The notes: generated by a model from the letters alone, not told the origin. 64,000 nt of DNA from Leyella lascolaii (GCF_900079775.1 NZ_LT556049.1:460810-524809); one strand, 5' to 3'. Counted from the first letter of the stretch, positions 1 to 8,694 are shown. Numbers and translations: made by a program.

Positions 1-631
1 AAATACATGCGCCATCATGACGTTTCGTGACACCTTGTGACTGTTGTCAGCACGGTTTTACGCCCCCGGCGGATGCATAAATATACACTCCGACAGTAAA
101 ATATTTTGACAATGGAAAATCGCGGAACAGAAAACGGTGATGCCGGAAAAACGGGAGTGTGGCATTAGGGAGGACAGTAGTGCGATGCTTTTTGCGATGT
201 TTTTATACCCGAACGGGACGGTTACTGATGCACATCGTGCACAGTGACGGTGCGGAAAAGGCTGTATTGCGGTGCGTAAAAGGCTGTGTGATGCGGCGGA
301 ACAGCCTCTTTCGCGTCGCGGAACGGGCTTTCCTGCAATGGCGGAAAGCACCTATGGATGTGTTGCGGAGCGCAAACGGCTGGCTGTCAGGGCGTTGTCT
401 TAACTGCACGAGAGCCGCGAATTTGCATGCGTAAAACCATTCGCGTGCAAAAACGGCGGTATTCTGAGGTTGCGGTGAATAATTATTCATTCCGCAACTC
501 CCATTCATGCATATTCTTGCAATATGCGGCAGGCATAGCATACCGTCCTCGCCTTTCCTGTGGGGAGGCATGGAGCGGCATTGTTGAGGGTGTGCGTTGT
601 GGCGGCGTGAAGGCATTGTGCCGCCGCCGTG
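1..631. repeat. Intergenic repeat element, copy A
   Basis: No convincing gene. A left motif at about 73-125 (ATAAATATAC, then TAAAATATTTTGACAA and GGAAAATCG) is shared with loci near 9757 and 36855. It is followed by degenerate ~22-bp units related to GGAACGGGCTTTCC (about 250-380). A palindromic segment at about 417-447 (CGCGAA ... TTCGCG) and an AT-rich palindrome at 473-493 (GTGAATAATTATTCAT) close the element. The window begins inside this stretch, so its left limit is unknown. Function unknown. Confidence 0.55.
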
Positions 632-1513
632 TCATTCCTGCTCTTCTATCACACCGTTGCCGGGCAGGTGCATGCCAGCCATTATCAGCTTCTTGTCCTT
701 CACATACCCGATGTACTTCTCCCTCGACTCGACAGCCTTCTTGCGGTCCATGTCGTAGGCGGCGCATATCTTCGGGTTCTGCATCTGCAGTGCGTAGCCG
801 TGCATGAGGTCGCCTATGACGAGCAGTCTGCCTGCCTGATATACCGTGTGTCCGGGCGTATGTCCCGGTGCGGGCAACGCTTTCACGCCAAGTGGGAGCG
901 CGTCGGTGTAGGCGAACCGGTGCAGATGTCCGGCATAAGCCTTCATCACCGATGCCGCGAAGGCTGCGTTGTCGCGGTGCTCCTTCTTCACTCTGCGGGC
1001 GTTGGTTATCCAGTAGTCGTACTCCTCTTCGGGCACATACACCTCCGACTGCGTGAATACGGGTTTGCCGTCGCGCATGAGTCCGCCTATGTGGTCGCCG
1101 TGGAAGTGGGTTATCATAACGTAGTCGATGTCAGTGGGCTTGATGTCCATGGAGTCGAGCAGAGCCAGAAGGCGTCCTCCCCTGTCCGTTCCGTTGCCCG
1201 TGTCGAACAGCATTTTCTTCCCTTTCTTCTCTATGAGGAAGCAGCTTATGGACGAAGGCACGCTGCCCTCGGGGGAGAGTATGTTAATGCTGTCGGAGTC
1301 GTTCTTGCCGTAGAACAGGCTGTTCGGCATGCGTCTTTCTTCCGCGTTGTCGCGGAAGGATGTGAGACTGGCTGAGTCGATGGTCATCATTGTGATGCCC
1401 TGCGGCAGTATGCCCGAGTCGCCGCCAGCCTTTCCGGAGTTTCCGTCACACGCCGTGAAGGCGATCATCGTGGCTGCGGCAAGGATGAGGCTTGCTGGTT
1501 TTATTCTTTTCAT
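632..1513 (-). CDS. MBL-fold metallohydrolase, predicted lipoprotein
   Basis: A 293-residue metallo-beta-lactamase-fold hydrolase. The N-terminus is a lipoprotein signal with a lipobox ending at Cys22 (IAFTAC), so the protein should be membrane-anchored. The metal-binding signature THFHGDH lies at residues 135-141, followed by a PGHTPGH segment and GDLMH, giving the HxHxDH plus distal His and Asp ligands for two zinc ions. The family includes lactonases and other ester hydrolases; the sequence does not fix the substrate. It is transcribed alone, with no partner gene on either side. The fold is secure, the substrate open. Confidence 0.85.
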   Translation of the reverse strand: MKRIKPASLILAAATMIAFTACDGNSGKAGGDSGILPQGITMMTIDSASLTSFRDNAEERRMPNSLFYGKNDSDSINILSPEGSVPSSISCFLIEKKGKKMLFDTGNGTDRGGRLLALLDSMDIKPTDIDYVMITHFHGDHIGGLMRDGKPVFTQSEVYVPEEEYDYWITNARRVKKEHRDNAAFAASVMKAYAGHLHRFAYTDALPLGVKALPAPGHTPGHTVYQAGRLLVIGDLMHGYALQMQNPKICAAYDMDRKKAVESREKYIGYVKDKKLIMAGMHLPGNGVIEEQE

Positions 1514-1679
1514 AGCTTTTTAGTGTTGTGTGTTGATACTGTTCCCTGCCTTGTGCCGGGCAGGATTCGCATTATGGTATGCACCGACGTGGCATGTCGT
1601 TGCGGCATGCCCGTGTTCCAGGACAAAAATAAGCAAAATGAGCTATAATCGGAAATATTTTGCGGTTTTTTTTCATTTG

Positions 1680-1875
1680 AACCCGAATAGGTTATCAGAC
1701 TTCATCCTTATTTAGTACTGCTGTCAGTCAGATTGGTTTCTGCTTTTATCGAAGATGTAGCGGGCTACATCGGGAAAAAGCGGGAGACAATATGACGGCA
1801 GCAGTGCGGAAGAGGGATGAAGAGTTCTGCAAATGAGTAAAAAACGCTATGACGGTCTGATGACCGATTCGGGTT
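1680..1875. repeat. ~196-bp inverted-repeat element T1
   Basis: Terminal inverted repeats at 1680-1700 and 1855-1875 match at 19 of 21 positions (AACCCGAATCGGTCATCAGAC type). Nested inner arms pair as well (CTTCATCC at 1700 with GGATGAAG at 1814; ACTGCTGTC with GACGGCAGCAGT). The centre 1754-1771 is a hairpin, GATGTAGC-GG-GCTACATC. No coding potential. Homologous ends and centre recur in opposite orientation at 31991-32185. It looks like a MITE-like or REP-like unit; no transposase is present nearby. Confidence 0.7.
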
Positions 1876-2100
1876 GAACCGCCATTGTGTGTGCGAGGGA
1901 GGATGTGGGGACGGGAGTTTCCTTGGCGGACGGACGTGGTGATGTGATACATGGTAGATGTTGTACGACAGAACGTACAGTCTGACGTCATTACGCAGCC
2001 TTTTCTTCTGGCATGGTGTAGCGATATGTGATGACTGTAATCGACTTTACGGTGTGAAAAATCGCAACAATTGGGTATTTCACAACTGTCTGCGGTGCAT

Positions 2101-2108
2101 TAATTTTG
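2101..2108 (+). promoter_or_regulatory. -7 box of the flavodoxin gene
   Basis: TAATTTTG fits the Bacteroidetes -7 consensus TAnnTTTG. It lies about 110 nt ahead of the flavodoxin start. No clear -33 TTTG is visible at the usual distance. Confidence 0.5.
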
Positions 2109-2218
2109 CAGCTGATGATGATACGTCCGGCTCCTGAGGTATCGCACGAGGATTCCGGAGGATGCGGCGGACGATGGACATCAGTTTGAATTTTTACATT
2201 AAAACATAACTTGACGGT

Positions 2219-2728
2219 ATGAAGAAGACAGGAGTTTTTTATGGTTCGAGCACCGGAACGTGCGAGGATATAGCCGGACGGATAGCCGTGCGGCTTGGTG
2301 TGGACAGTGCCGACGTGCACAACGTGGCTGACCTTACGGCAGACATGATAGCCGGTTATGACGTGCTGGTGCTCGGCAGCTCCACATGGGGATGCGGTGA
2401 GTTGCAGGACGACTGGTATGACGCTCTGGAGCTGTTGAGGAAAACCGGACTGCAGGGCAAGACTGTGGCTCTCTTCGGTTGCGGCGACTCGGAGTCGTAC
2501 GGCGACACGTTCTGCGACGCCTTGGGCGCGTTGTATGAGGGTCTGAAGGACAGCGGCTGCACGTTCGCGGGCGGAGGAGTGTCTGTTGACGGATATACGT
2601 TCGAGTCGTCCACGGCGGTTGTCGACGGCTGTTTCGTGGGTCTTGCCATAGACGATGTGAACGAGAGCGACCTCACCGACGGGCGTATCGGCGCGTGGGC
2701 GGAGGCTGTGAAGGCTGAGATAGGCTGA
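2219..2728 (+). CDS. fldA: Flavodoxin
   Basis: A 169-residue short-chain flavodoxin, a cytoplasmic FMN electron carrier. The phosphate-binding loop GSSTGTCED is at residues 9-17, the aromatic FMN-stacking segment STWGCGELQDDW at about 55-66, and the second loop FGCGDSESYGDTFCDA at about 88-103. Length and motif order match the FldA family. The DUF2023 gene follows on the same strand after a gap of about 90 nt, a pairing common in Bacteroidetes, which suggests a shared redox role. The A-rich sequence before the ATG is typical of this phylum, which rarely uses Shine-Dalgarno sites. Confidence 0.93.
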   Translation: MKKTGVFYGSSTGTCEDIAGRIAVRLGVDSADVHNVADLTADMIAGYDVLVLGSSTWGCGELQDDWYDALELLRKTGLQGKTVALFGCGDSESYGDTFCDALGALYEGLKDSGCTFAGGGVSVDGYTFESSTAVVDGCFVGLAIDDVNESDLTDGRIGAWAEAVKAEIG

Positions 2729-2820
2729 CCCTCCGTGCGCCGCGGACACAGGGAGAAGGCGTCACTCATGCGCCGCGCATACTTACAATGAGGCATAAGG
2801 AAAGGAGGAAAGACAAGACA

Positions 2821-3177
2821 ATGGAGCGGACTGAGATACATCCCACCGAACTGAAGGTGTTCATGAATCATATATATGAGCTGAAGAAGGGCGTGAGACA
2901 GATGGTGCTCTTCACGGTGAACCGAAAGTATGAGGAGGCGGCGGTGAGCCGTCTGCGGAGGCAGAACATCGACTTCATGGTGCAGCCGGTGGACAGCAGA
3001 AAGGTGAACCTGTTCTTCGGAAAGAGGGAGTGCATTCATGCCATAAGGCGGATGGTGGACCGTCCGCTCAACCAACTTACTCCGGAGGAGGACTTCATAC
3101 TCGGAGCCATGCTCGGATATGACATCTGCGCGCAGTGCGAACGCTATTGTCTGCGCAAGGAGAGGGGCACGAGCTGA
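2821..3177 (+). CDS. DUF2023 family protein
   Basis: A 118-residue protein resembling the DUF2023 family, which in Bacteroidetes tends to sit beside flavodoxin. Recognisable stretches are VFMNHIYELKKGVRQMVLFT near the start and FILGAMLGYDICAQCERYC near the end; CAQCERYC is a potential metal or redox Cys motif. An upstream in-frame ATG at 2788 exists, but the ATG at 2821 is preferred: an AGGAGG run lies 12 nt before it and the family normally starts with a segment like ERTEIHPTELKVF. Function is not established. Confidence 0.8.
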   Translation: MERTEIHPTELKVFMNHIYELKKGVRQMVLFTVNRKYEEAAVSRLRRQNIDFMVQPVDSRKVNLFFGKRECIHAIRRMVDRPLNQLTPEEDFILGAMLGYDICAQCERYCLRKERGTS

Positions 3178-3223
3178 ACGGCAATGTGCCACGTAAGGAC
3201 TATGGCTGAGACGTGAAAGAATA

Positions 3224-3264
3224 AAAACATGTCCGGAATCACATGTTCCGGACATGTTTTTTGT
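3224..3264 (+). terminator. Rho-independent terminator after flavodoxin/DUF2023
   Basis: A 14-bp perfect stem, AAAACATGTCCGGA at 3224-3237 pairing with 3247-3260, loop of nine, then a T run. It closes the flavodoxin-DUF2023 unit. I see nothing else in 3265-3490. Confidence 0.9.
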
Positions 3265-3490
3265 ATATTTGTTTTTAATCAGGCAGGTTTAATTTGCCCC
3301 TCAACAGATTGGATAAAACTCGCGTGGGAACGGACAATAGTAATAATCAGCCGGACTGTTTCGAACCGTCATATTTCCTATGATTTCAAATAACACTTTA
3401 TCTCAAAAGTATTTTGCGGCAATCAGGAACAATAACAGCTCATGTGTTTTTCGTACAGTTTTTATTCCTCTGTATTCAAAATTTTAACCA

Positions 3491-4348
3491 TCAAACTGTT
3501 AGGTCTAAAGGTAAATCGCTGATATCCTTTAGGCGCTTTCCCTGAATCAACATGTCAAGTAATTCAATGGAATCTTCAGCCTGTGCTTCTTTTACAGCTT
3601 GCACCAGTTCATAGAGGGCAAAATGATAGACACAGTCAATATCACCTGTACCAAGGGCAAGGGATGCGAGACGCGCCGGCATTGGTTCTCCAGTTACGAC
3701 AACAATATGCGGAAGGTGTCCCTTCCTGTTTCGGATAAGTCCTAAGGCTTCCGTACGGCTGTTTTGTGCACGGTCGCTACGCATTGTCCACTTTGCTGAT
3801 ATGGAGGCATGTAGTATCGGCAGACCTCCGTTGCTTTTCCGTAAGTCAGCTAATCGGCAGATATTTTCATCAACGATGACCGTATGTTCATTGATGACTT
3901 CGTCTGTTTCTGTTTCACGGTAAATGACCACATCGGGAGCCACCATATAGTCATTTCCTATACTGGCGGCAAGACGTGCGTCGTTGTGCATTAGCAGGTT
4001 AAGATATTCCAGATGTTCGTATTGGGAGAAACTGCTTGTCTTCATGGCATTGCGGTTGCCAAGCTTGACGATGTGCCATTTCCCTGGACGAAGATTCTGT
4101 AGTTTTGGGAAGGTTTCTGATAGGAATTGCATATTGATTTGCTCAAACTTTGCTCCGGAAGTTTGTCCTACTGTTTTTTCTTGTACCTCAGCCATTAATT
4201 GGTCTGCTATTCCTCGTGCTATACTGATGGACAGTTTGGATGAGCTGTCAGCATTACTTGGTATACCTCTTGTGTCTACTGTAAGCACACCGTTAGACAG
4301 TAATTCTTGATGATAATTTTTTCTCGCTTTTGTGATGAGTGCGTTCAT
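3491..4348 (-). CDS. NgoMIV-family type II restriction endonuclease
   Basis: A 285-residue restriction endonuclease closely resembling NgoMIV (286 aa), which cuts GCCGGC. From recalled NgoMIV residues (Glu70, Asp140, Ser185, Lys187, Glu201) the equivalents here are Glu69 (AKFEQ), Asp139 (MVAPDVV), Ser184 and Lys186 (ASISAKWTMRSDR) and Glu200, all shifted by one, so the site looks intact. The C-terminus YHFALYELV ... GKRLKDISDLPLDL also matches. The start overlaps the 3' end of the methyltransferase gene by 56 bp. The pair is visibly more AT-rich than its neighbours, which points to horizontal acquisition. GCCGGC specificity is inferred from similarity. Confidence 0.9.
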   Translation of the reverse strand: MNALITKARKNYHQELLSNGVLTVDTRGIPSNADSSSKLSISIARGIADQLMAEVQEKTVGQTSGAKFEQINMQFLSETFPKLQNLRPGKWHIVKLGNRNAMKTSSFSQYEHLEYLNLLMHNDARLAASIGNDYMVAPDVVIYRETETDEVINEHTVIVDENICRLADLRKSNGGLPILHASISAKWTMRSDRAQNSRTEALGLIRNRKGHLPHIVVVTGEPMPARLASLALGTGDIDCVYHFALYELVQAVKEAQAEDSIELLDMLIQGKRLKDISDLPLDLTV

Positions 4349-5276
4349 ATTCCAATATTTTTTTTATTTGTAGACCTACATTCATAGCTACCGGAGGCGG
4401 AAAGGCATTGCCTATCATCCGGCAAGCTGCTGTCTTTCGCTTTCCGAAGTCCCATTCATCAGGGAATCCTTGTAATCTGGCAAGCATTCGAGGTGTGAGC
4501 CTGGGCATTCCTCGAAAGTCGGTATCAGGGGCTTCATCTGCTATTCCTTTTCCGTCTACTCCAATATCCGCCCATGCTTTTCTCGCCCTCGTGGGACCCA
4601 AATCGGGACCTCCATGTTTTTTGCTTCCACCCACTATGGTAGGTGCTATTTTATCGGCTTTCGCTTTCCATTCATTTGCATACTGCCATCCGTTGGATGA
4701 CATCAGGTCATAAAGAGTTTCTCCAACGGTTCGAGTCTTTTCCGGCTTCTTATCAGGAAAATCAAAAAAATCGGTCAGACTCTTATGAATACCGACAATA
4801 ACGACTCTTGGCCGTAACTGAGGTACACCGTAATCAGATGCGTTCAATAATTGTATGTGGGTATTATAGCCATAATCAGACAGAGTCTGTAATACATGGT
4901 TTCTGTAAGTGGTGAATTTGGAATCAAGCAGTCCTCTGACATTCTCAATCATAACCGTGCGAGGTTTAATCTCGTGCACAAGACGTAACATTTGTGGGAA
5001 GAGATCGCGCTCGTCGTCCTTTCCCAGTTGCTTTCCTGCCACACTGAAAGGCGGACAAGGGACTCCTCCAGAAAGCAAGTCTATTTGTCCTTGATATGGA
5101 TAGCCGTCAAAATAATGTACGTCCATACAGTGCACGTCCCAATTTGGACGGTTTTTTTTCAAGCACTCACAGTAGTCTTTCTCATATTCAACCAATGCCA
5201 CATGAGAAAAACCGGCATTCTCAAGCCCTAAGGCTTGTCCTCCTGCTCCAGCGCATATTTCTATGGATTTATACAT
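4293..5276 (-). CDS. DNA (cytosine-5) methyltransferase, partner of the NgoMIV-type enzyme
   Basis: A cytosine-C5 methyltransferase of about 327 residues. Motif I is EICAGAGGQALGLE near the start, motif IV is GGVPCPPFSVAG with the catalytic Pro-Cys, motif VI is MIENVRG, and motifs IX-X are ARLQGFPDEW and IGNAFPPPVAM. It should protect GCCGGC sites against the endonuclease encoded just downstream in an overlapping frame. The ATG at 5276 is preferred because it puts motif I at the usual distance from the N-terminus; an in-frame start at 5300 is possible. The 5' flank (5300-5550) is AT-rich and empty. Confidence 0.92.
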   Translation of the reverse strand: MYKSIEICAGAGGQALGLENAGFSHVALVEYEKDYCECLKKNRPNWDVHCMDVHYFDGYPYQGQIDLLSGGVPCPPFSVAGKQLGKDDERDLFPQMLRLVHEIKPRTVMIENVRGLLDSKFTTYRNHVLQTLSDYGYNTHIQLLNASDYGVPQLRPRVVIVGIHKSLTDFFDFPDKKPEKTRTVGETLYDLMSSNGWQYANEWKAKADKIAPTIVGGSKKHGGPDLGPTRARKAWADIGVDGKGIADEAPDTDFRGMPRLTPRMLARLQGFPDEWDFGKRKTAACRMIGNAFPPPVAMNVGLQIKKILEYERTHHKSEKKLSSRITV

Positions 5277-5552
5277 GATTTCCTGTTTATTGGATGACAA
5301 AGGTACTTATTTATTCTTCTTTCTGCATTAAAAGTTTGGTATAATATAATTTTTTTTGTGTTTCTCTTTTGTTGATTTCCATCTGTTCTGCATCAGAAAC
5401 GCGCAATGGAAGGAAGTATTATTTTCTATTTAACTATTATCAAATCGTCTTCAAGGCACATGTCAATGATGTAGAGTATACTGCGTATCTCCCAGAAATC
5501 CTAATAGCTTACATTATTTTTTCTAAATTCATCTGAAATATGGAGAGTTTCG

Positions 5553-5913
5553 CTATATTTGTATAATATAGGATGCGGCTCGGCAACATCAATCGCGTGA
5601 AAACGTTGTTTTCCCGTCTTGCTGCTGCTCTCGCCTTTCGCTATATTTGTAGAATATAGGATGCGGCTCGGCAGTGCCAAGACTGTAGAAACGATGTTTC
5701 TCCGTCTTGTCGTTGCTCTCGCCTTTCACTATATTTGTATAATATAGGATGCGACTCGGCAGTGCCAAGACTGTAGAAACGATGTTTCTCCGTCTTGTCG
5801 TTGCTCTCGCCTTTAGGCATATTTGTATAATATAGGATGCGGCTCGGCAGTGCCAAGACTGTAGAAACGATGTTTCTCCGTCTTGTCGTTGCTCTCGCCT
5901 TTCACTATATTTG
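5553..5913 (+). repeat. Four tandem 88-bp promoter/leader repeats
   Basis: Four head-to-tail units with an exact period of 88 bp (the A of TATATTTG falls at 5555, 5643, 5731, 5819, with a fifth partial at 5907). Each unit begins with the -7 box TATATTTG (ATATTTG variant in unit 4), preceded in the previous unit by a TTG 20 nt upstream. Then come ATAATATAGGATGCGGCTCGG and a hairpin (CAAGAC ... AGAAAC-GAT-GTTTCT ... GTCTTG). Unit 1 differs in the hairpin (AAAAC-GTT-GTTTT) but keeps pairing. The last box lies 39 nt before the YgbA_NO-type gene, so the array looks like stacked promoters with a structured leader. Confidence 0.85.
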
Positions 5914-5951
5914 CCAATTTATTCATGATGCGTTGAAAATGTGATAGAAGT

Positions 5952-6251
5952 ATGAAGAAAAACCGTATAGAACGTGAGAAAAGGACGGTTCGGATGATGG
6001 TGGAGCTTTATTGCCGCCACCGGCTGCACCTCAAGGAGATGCCCGAAGAGTATGTCCGGCTGTGCGACTACGCCTCGGCAAGGCTTTCGCGCTGCCGCTA
6101 CGGGGAGTCGAAGAGGGCGTGCCAGTATTGCAAGACCCACTGTTACGCTCCGACGCAGCGCGAGATGATAAGGCGTGTGATGCGCTGGACTGGACCGCGC
6201 ATGATATTCTTCGCTCCGCTTGCCGCCATCCGCCATATGCTCGGAAGGTGA
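5952..6251 (+). CDS. Nitrous oxide-stimulated promoter (YgbA_NO) family protein
   Basis: A 99-residue basic protein of the YgbA_NO type. The family signature is clear: CQYCKTHCY (residues about 58-66), then EMIRRVMRWTGPRMIFFAP and a C-terminal His. The Cys/His cluster could hold a metal. In other bacteria the family is linked to nitrosative stress; the molecular role is unknown. It is a single-gene unit. The fifth TATATTTG box at 5906-5913 of the 88-bp repeat array sits 39 nt before the ATG, so its expression probably depends on that array. Confidence 0.85.
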   Translation: MKKNRIEREKRTVRMMVELYCRHRLHLKEMPEEYVRLCDYASARLSRCRYGESKRACQYCKTHCYAPTQREMIRRVMRWTGPRMIFFAPLAAIRHMLGR

Positions 6252-6282
6252 CGGCGGAGGCGGCGGGCAGAGCGTACGGTCT

Positions 6283-8313
6283 TCAGTAAACTACCGGGAA
6301 CTCGCTTATGCGGAGCGTCGTGCAGCCGTAGGGGATGAGTGTTATCTCCTCCACCGGGCTTTCGGTGGGACAGCCGTGGAACGGTGTGGGACCAGCCATC
6401 TCGTTGTACAGCTGCCAGTGTGTGAGTTCCTTAGCCTTCAGCTTTATCTGTATGGGCGCGTTCTCCAGATTCCACGGATAACTGCCTTTGAGCTTCTCCT
6501 CGTCTATTATCACCTTGGCTGCGTTCTCGCCTTTGTTAAGGTCGGCGTTAAGAATGCCGTAGTTCCATTTTGAAGGCGATGTCACCTCATAGTAATATCT
6601 GCCGAACTGCGCCCTCTCATTCTCAGGGAACTCGCGCTTCTTCCACTCTTCCTCCATCCTCAGACCGTAGACCAGCGGTCCGCGCTCTATGGAGACGGCT
6701 CCCTCATGCCATGCGTTTGTGGATATGTGCATAGGGAACGACAGGGTGACAACGTCGCCTTCGCGCCACACGCGGTCTATCCGCAGCACGTTTCCGGTGA
6801 TCTTCTGAGCCTCGCCGTTCACTCTCACATCTGCCCCGTCACACCATTCGGGTATGCGGAGACTTAGCGGGAAGCTCACGCCCGACTTGCGGTCAGCCTT
6901 GGAATGTAGGCGCACGGTCATCCTTATAGTCCCGTCCATGGGATAGGCGGTCTCCTCGCTCACCGTCACCTTGCGTCCGTCAGCCACCAGTGCCGTCACT
7001 TCAGAAGGCGAATAAACCAGCGCCGCCAGTCCGTTGTCGGGTGTGGCGTACCACAGGCTCTGCGTGAACTTGGGCCAGCCTTGGTGCATGTTGGAGAAGC
7101 AGCACGGATAGCCGGAGAGCGTTCCGAACACTATGTCGGTGCCTTTGTGCGTGCCCTCCTCATAGAAATTGCGTCTGTGGCGCGTTATCATCACCTGGTT
7201 TGCCTGCTGGAAATACTGTTTGTACATGAAGTCGTCGGTTATCTGGGTGGGCAGGGCGTTGAAAGCCACGCGCTCAAGATGGCCCGCGAACGACATGTCG
7301 CCCGTTATCTCCATCATCTTCTCGAGCGAGAACATCATCTCGACTGCCGAACACAGCTCCGAGCCTTGTGTGGGCACGTTGCCGTGGAGACGCTCGTCAC
7401 CGCCGTACATGCCCTGCGGCTGTCCGTTGAAACGGCGCAGGTCGGACAGTCCTTTCTTCACGGCACGCAGATATTTCTCGTCCTTCGACTGCTGGTAATA
7501 TATCACTGGCTCCTTCAGTCCCTGCGCCAGATTGACGCAATGGATGCCTCCCATGCTTGTCAGTTCTTTGCCGTCGAAGAACATTCCGGTGAAGTCGTAG
7601 CCCTGGGAATGCAGCAACGAGGCAAGCCTGAGCAGCTCCTCGTCGCCCGTTATGTTGTAAAGCCAGTACACCGCCTGCAGGTTGTCGCATGCGCGGTATT
7701 CCGCCCAGAACGTCCAGTTGCCGAGAGGTTTGGAGGGCAGAGTGGCGAGCTGGTAATGGAAATATCTTGTCATGAAATCGACGACACGCCTGTCCTGCGT
7801 GGCGGAATAGTACTGCTGCATTATCTTCAGCACCACCATGCGGGGCCACCAGTCGGCTGAGTTGTCGCGCTGCAGACCCGGTTCGTAGCCGTAGTCTTTT
7901 GCCGGTCCGAAGTAGCCGTCCTCCCTCTGGCTCTTCAACGTCCATTCTATCCACGGCTGCACTTTCTTCTTCAGTTCCTTGTCGTCGAGGATATAGGCAA
8001 GCGGCAGGAGTCCGTCTATCCAGTAAGGACCGCGTTCCCACTGGTCGCCGTCGCCTCCAAGCCACCCGTTGCGCTGCCCCATCACCTCGGGATAGAGCGT
8101 GTCCATCTGTCCGGAGGCTCCGTCCTTCTGCCGTCGGAGCATCTCGAGGAGCCAGCCTTTGGCGCGTATGCTGCCCAGCGGAAGCTCTATGTAGGGTTTC
8201 TGCAGGAGCGGTGCGCGGTTGTTGGAGTAGCACGGTGCGGTGTCGCCCGATGCCGCCTGAACCGCTGACGCCACTGCGACGAAAGCGGAGATAGCTAAGA
8301 ATTTCTTCATCAT
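6283..8313 (-). CDS. GH127 beta-L-arabinofuranosidase, secreted
   Basis: A 676-residue glycoside hydrolase of the GH127 (DUF1680) family, which releases beta-linked L-arabinofuranose from plant glycans or glycoproteins. The start at 8313 (MMKKFLAISAF) gives a signal peptide ending near SAVQA; an upstream reading-frame extension to 8523 is not credible. The zinc/catalytic residues match the family: Glu319 and Cys321 in GSELCSAVE, and the Cys404-Cys405 pair in GYPCCFSNMHQGW. A (alpha/alpha)6-barrel body is followed by beta-rich domains from about residue 440. No SusCD pair is adjacent, so it is not in a complete utilisation locus here. Confidence 0.9.
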   Translation of the reverse strand: MMKKFLAISAFVAVASAVQAASGDTAPCYSNNRAPLLQKPYIELPLGSIRAKGWLLEMLRRQKDGASGQMDTLYPEVMGQRNGWLGGDGDQWERGPYWIDGLLPLAYILDDKELKKKVQPWIEWTLKSQREDGYFGPAKDYGYEPGLQRDNSADWWPRMVVLKIMQQYYSATQDRRVVDFMTRYFHYQLATLPSKPLGNWTFWAEYRACDNLQAVYWLYNITGDEELLRLASLLHSQGYDFTGMFFDGKELTSMGGIHCVNLAQGLKEPVIYYQQSKDEKYLRAVKKGLSDLRRFNGQPQGMYGGDERLHGNVPTQGSELCSAVEMMFSLEKMMEITGDMSFAGHLERVAFNALPTQITDDFMYKQYFQQANQVMITRHRRNFYEEGTHKGTDIVFGTLSGYPCCFSNMHQGWPKFTQSLWYATPDNGLAALVYSPSEVTALVADGRKVTVSEETAYPMDGTIRMTVRLHSKADRKSGVSFPLSLRIPEWCDGADVRVNGEAQKITGNVLRIDRVWREGDVVTLSFPMHISTNAWHEGAVSIERGPLVYGLRMEEEWKKREFPENERAQFGRYYYEVTSPSKWNYGILNADLNKGENAAKVIIDEEKLKGSYPWNLENAPIQIKLKAKELTHWQLYNEMAGPTPFHGCPTESPVEEITLIPYGCTTLRISEFPVVY

Positions 8314-8411
8314 AAGTTGCAAGGTTATATGGTTATCGGTTATTCTGTGCAGGCATGTTGCCGCCTGTGGGCTTCCCGCCATGCGTGGCGGAGCGTGCGG
8401 CAACAGTATGG

Positions 8412-8419
8412 CAAATATA
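8412..8419 (-). promoter_or_regulatory. -7 box of the GH127 gene
   Basis: TATATTTG on the minus strand, about 100 nt ahead of the start at 8313. It fits TAnnTTTG; no -33 element at canonical distance was found. Confidence 0.45.
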
Positions 8420-8540
8420 CTAATATAAATCCTTAATGACGCCTTATGGTAGGGACAAATTTCACAAATGGCGTCATATTTATCCGAAAAAAGAAACATA
8501 TAAGGCTTTTCCCTGCCTTTCACGATGTCTTGTAGAATAA

Positions 8541-8579
8541 GAAAAAGACATCCGCCGGAGCATTGTTCCGGCGGATGTC
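8541..8579 (-). terminator. Terminator of the HU-smalltalk operon
   Basis: Perfect 13-bp stem (GACATCCGCCGGA, 8547-8559 with 8567-8579), seven-base loop, then a U-rich tail in the minus direction (8541-8546). Confidence 0.9.
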
Positions 8580-8592
8580 CCGCAAGGTTGGG

Positions 8593-8694
8593 TCAGCACA
8601 ACGCCACCGAGCAGCTTATTGCAGCTATGAGTGTCGCCAGCATGATTATTATTCTCAGAACGAGTATCACCCGTTCAAGGTTCTCATTCGTCAT
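8593..8694 (-). CDS. 33-residue hydrophobic peptide downstream of smalltalk
   Basis: A 33-codon frame beginning MTNENLERVILVLR and continuing with a hydrophobic run IIIMLATLIAAIS before CSVALC. The ATG overlaps the 3' end of the smalltalk gene by 11 nt, so translation could be coupled. The stop lies just before the operon terminator. The single predicted membrane segment and its position within a terminated transcript support reality; I do not recognise a named family. Confidence 0.55.
   Translation of the reverse strand: MTNENLERVILVLRIIIMLATLIAAISCSVALC

Noticed and set aside
203..616. 137-codon frame in the first intergenic stretch
   Set aside because: It runs through the repeated ~22-bp units; the same kind of low-complexity frame appears at the other copies.
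629..1375. Long plus-strand frame opposite the MBL hydrolase
   Set aside because: It is the antisense shadow of a clear gene; similar long shadows oppose rnc, uvrC, kdgK and GH35.
3491..5276. Prophage or integrative element carrying the RM pair
   Set aside because: No integrase, attachment repeats or phage genes flank it.
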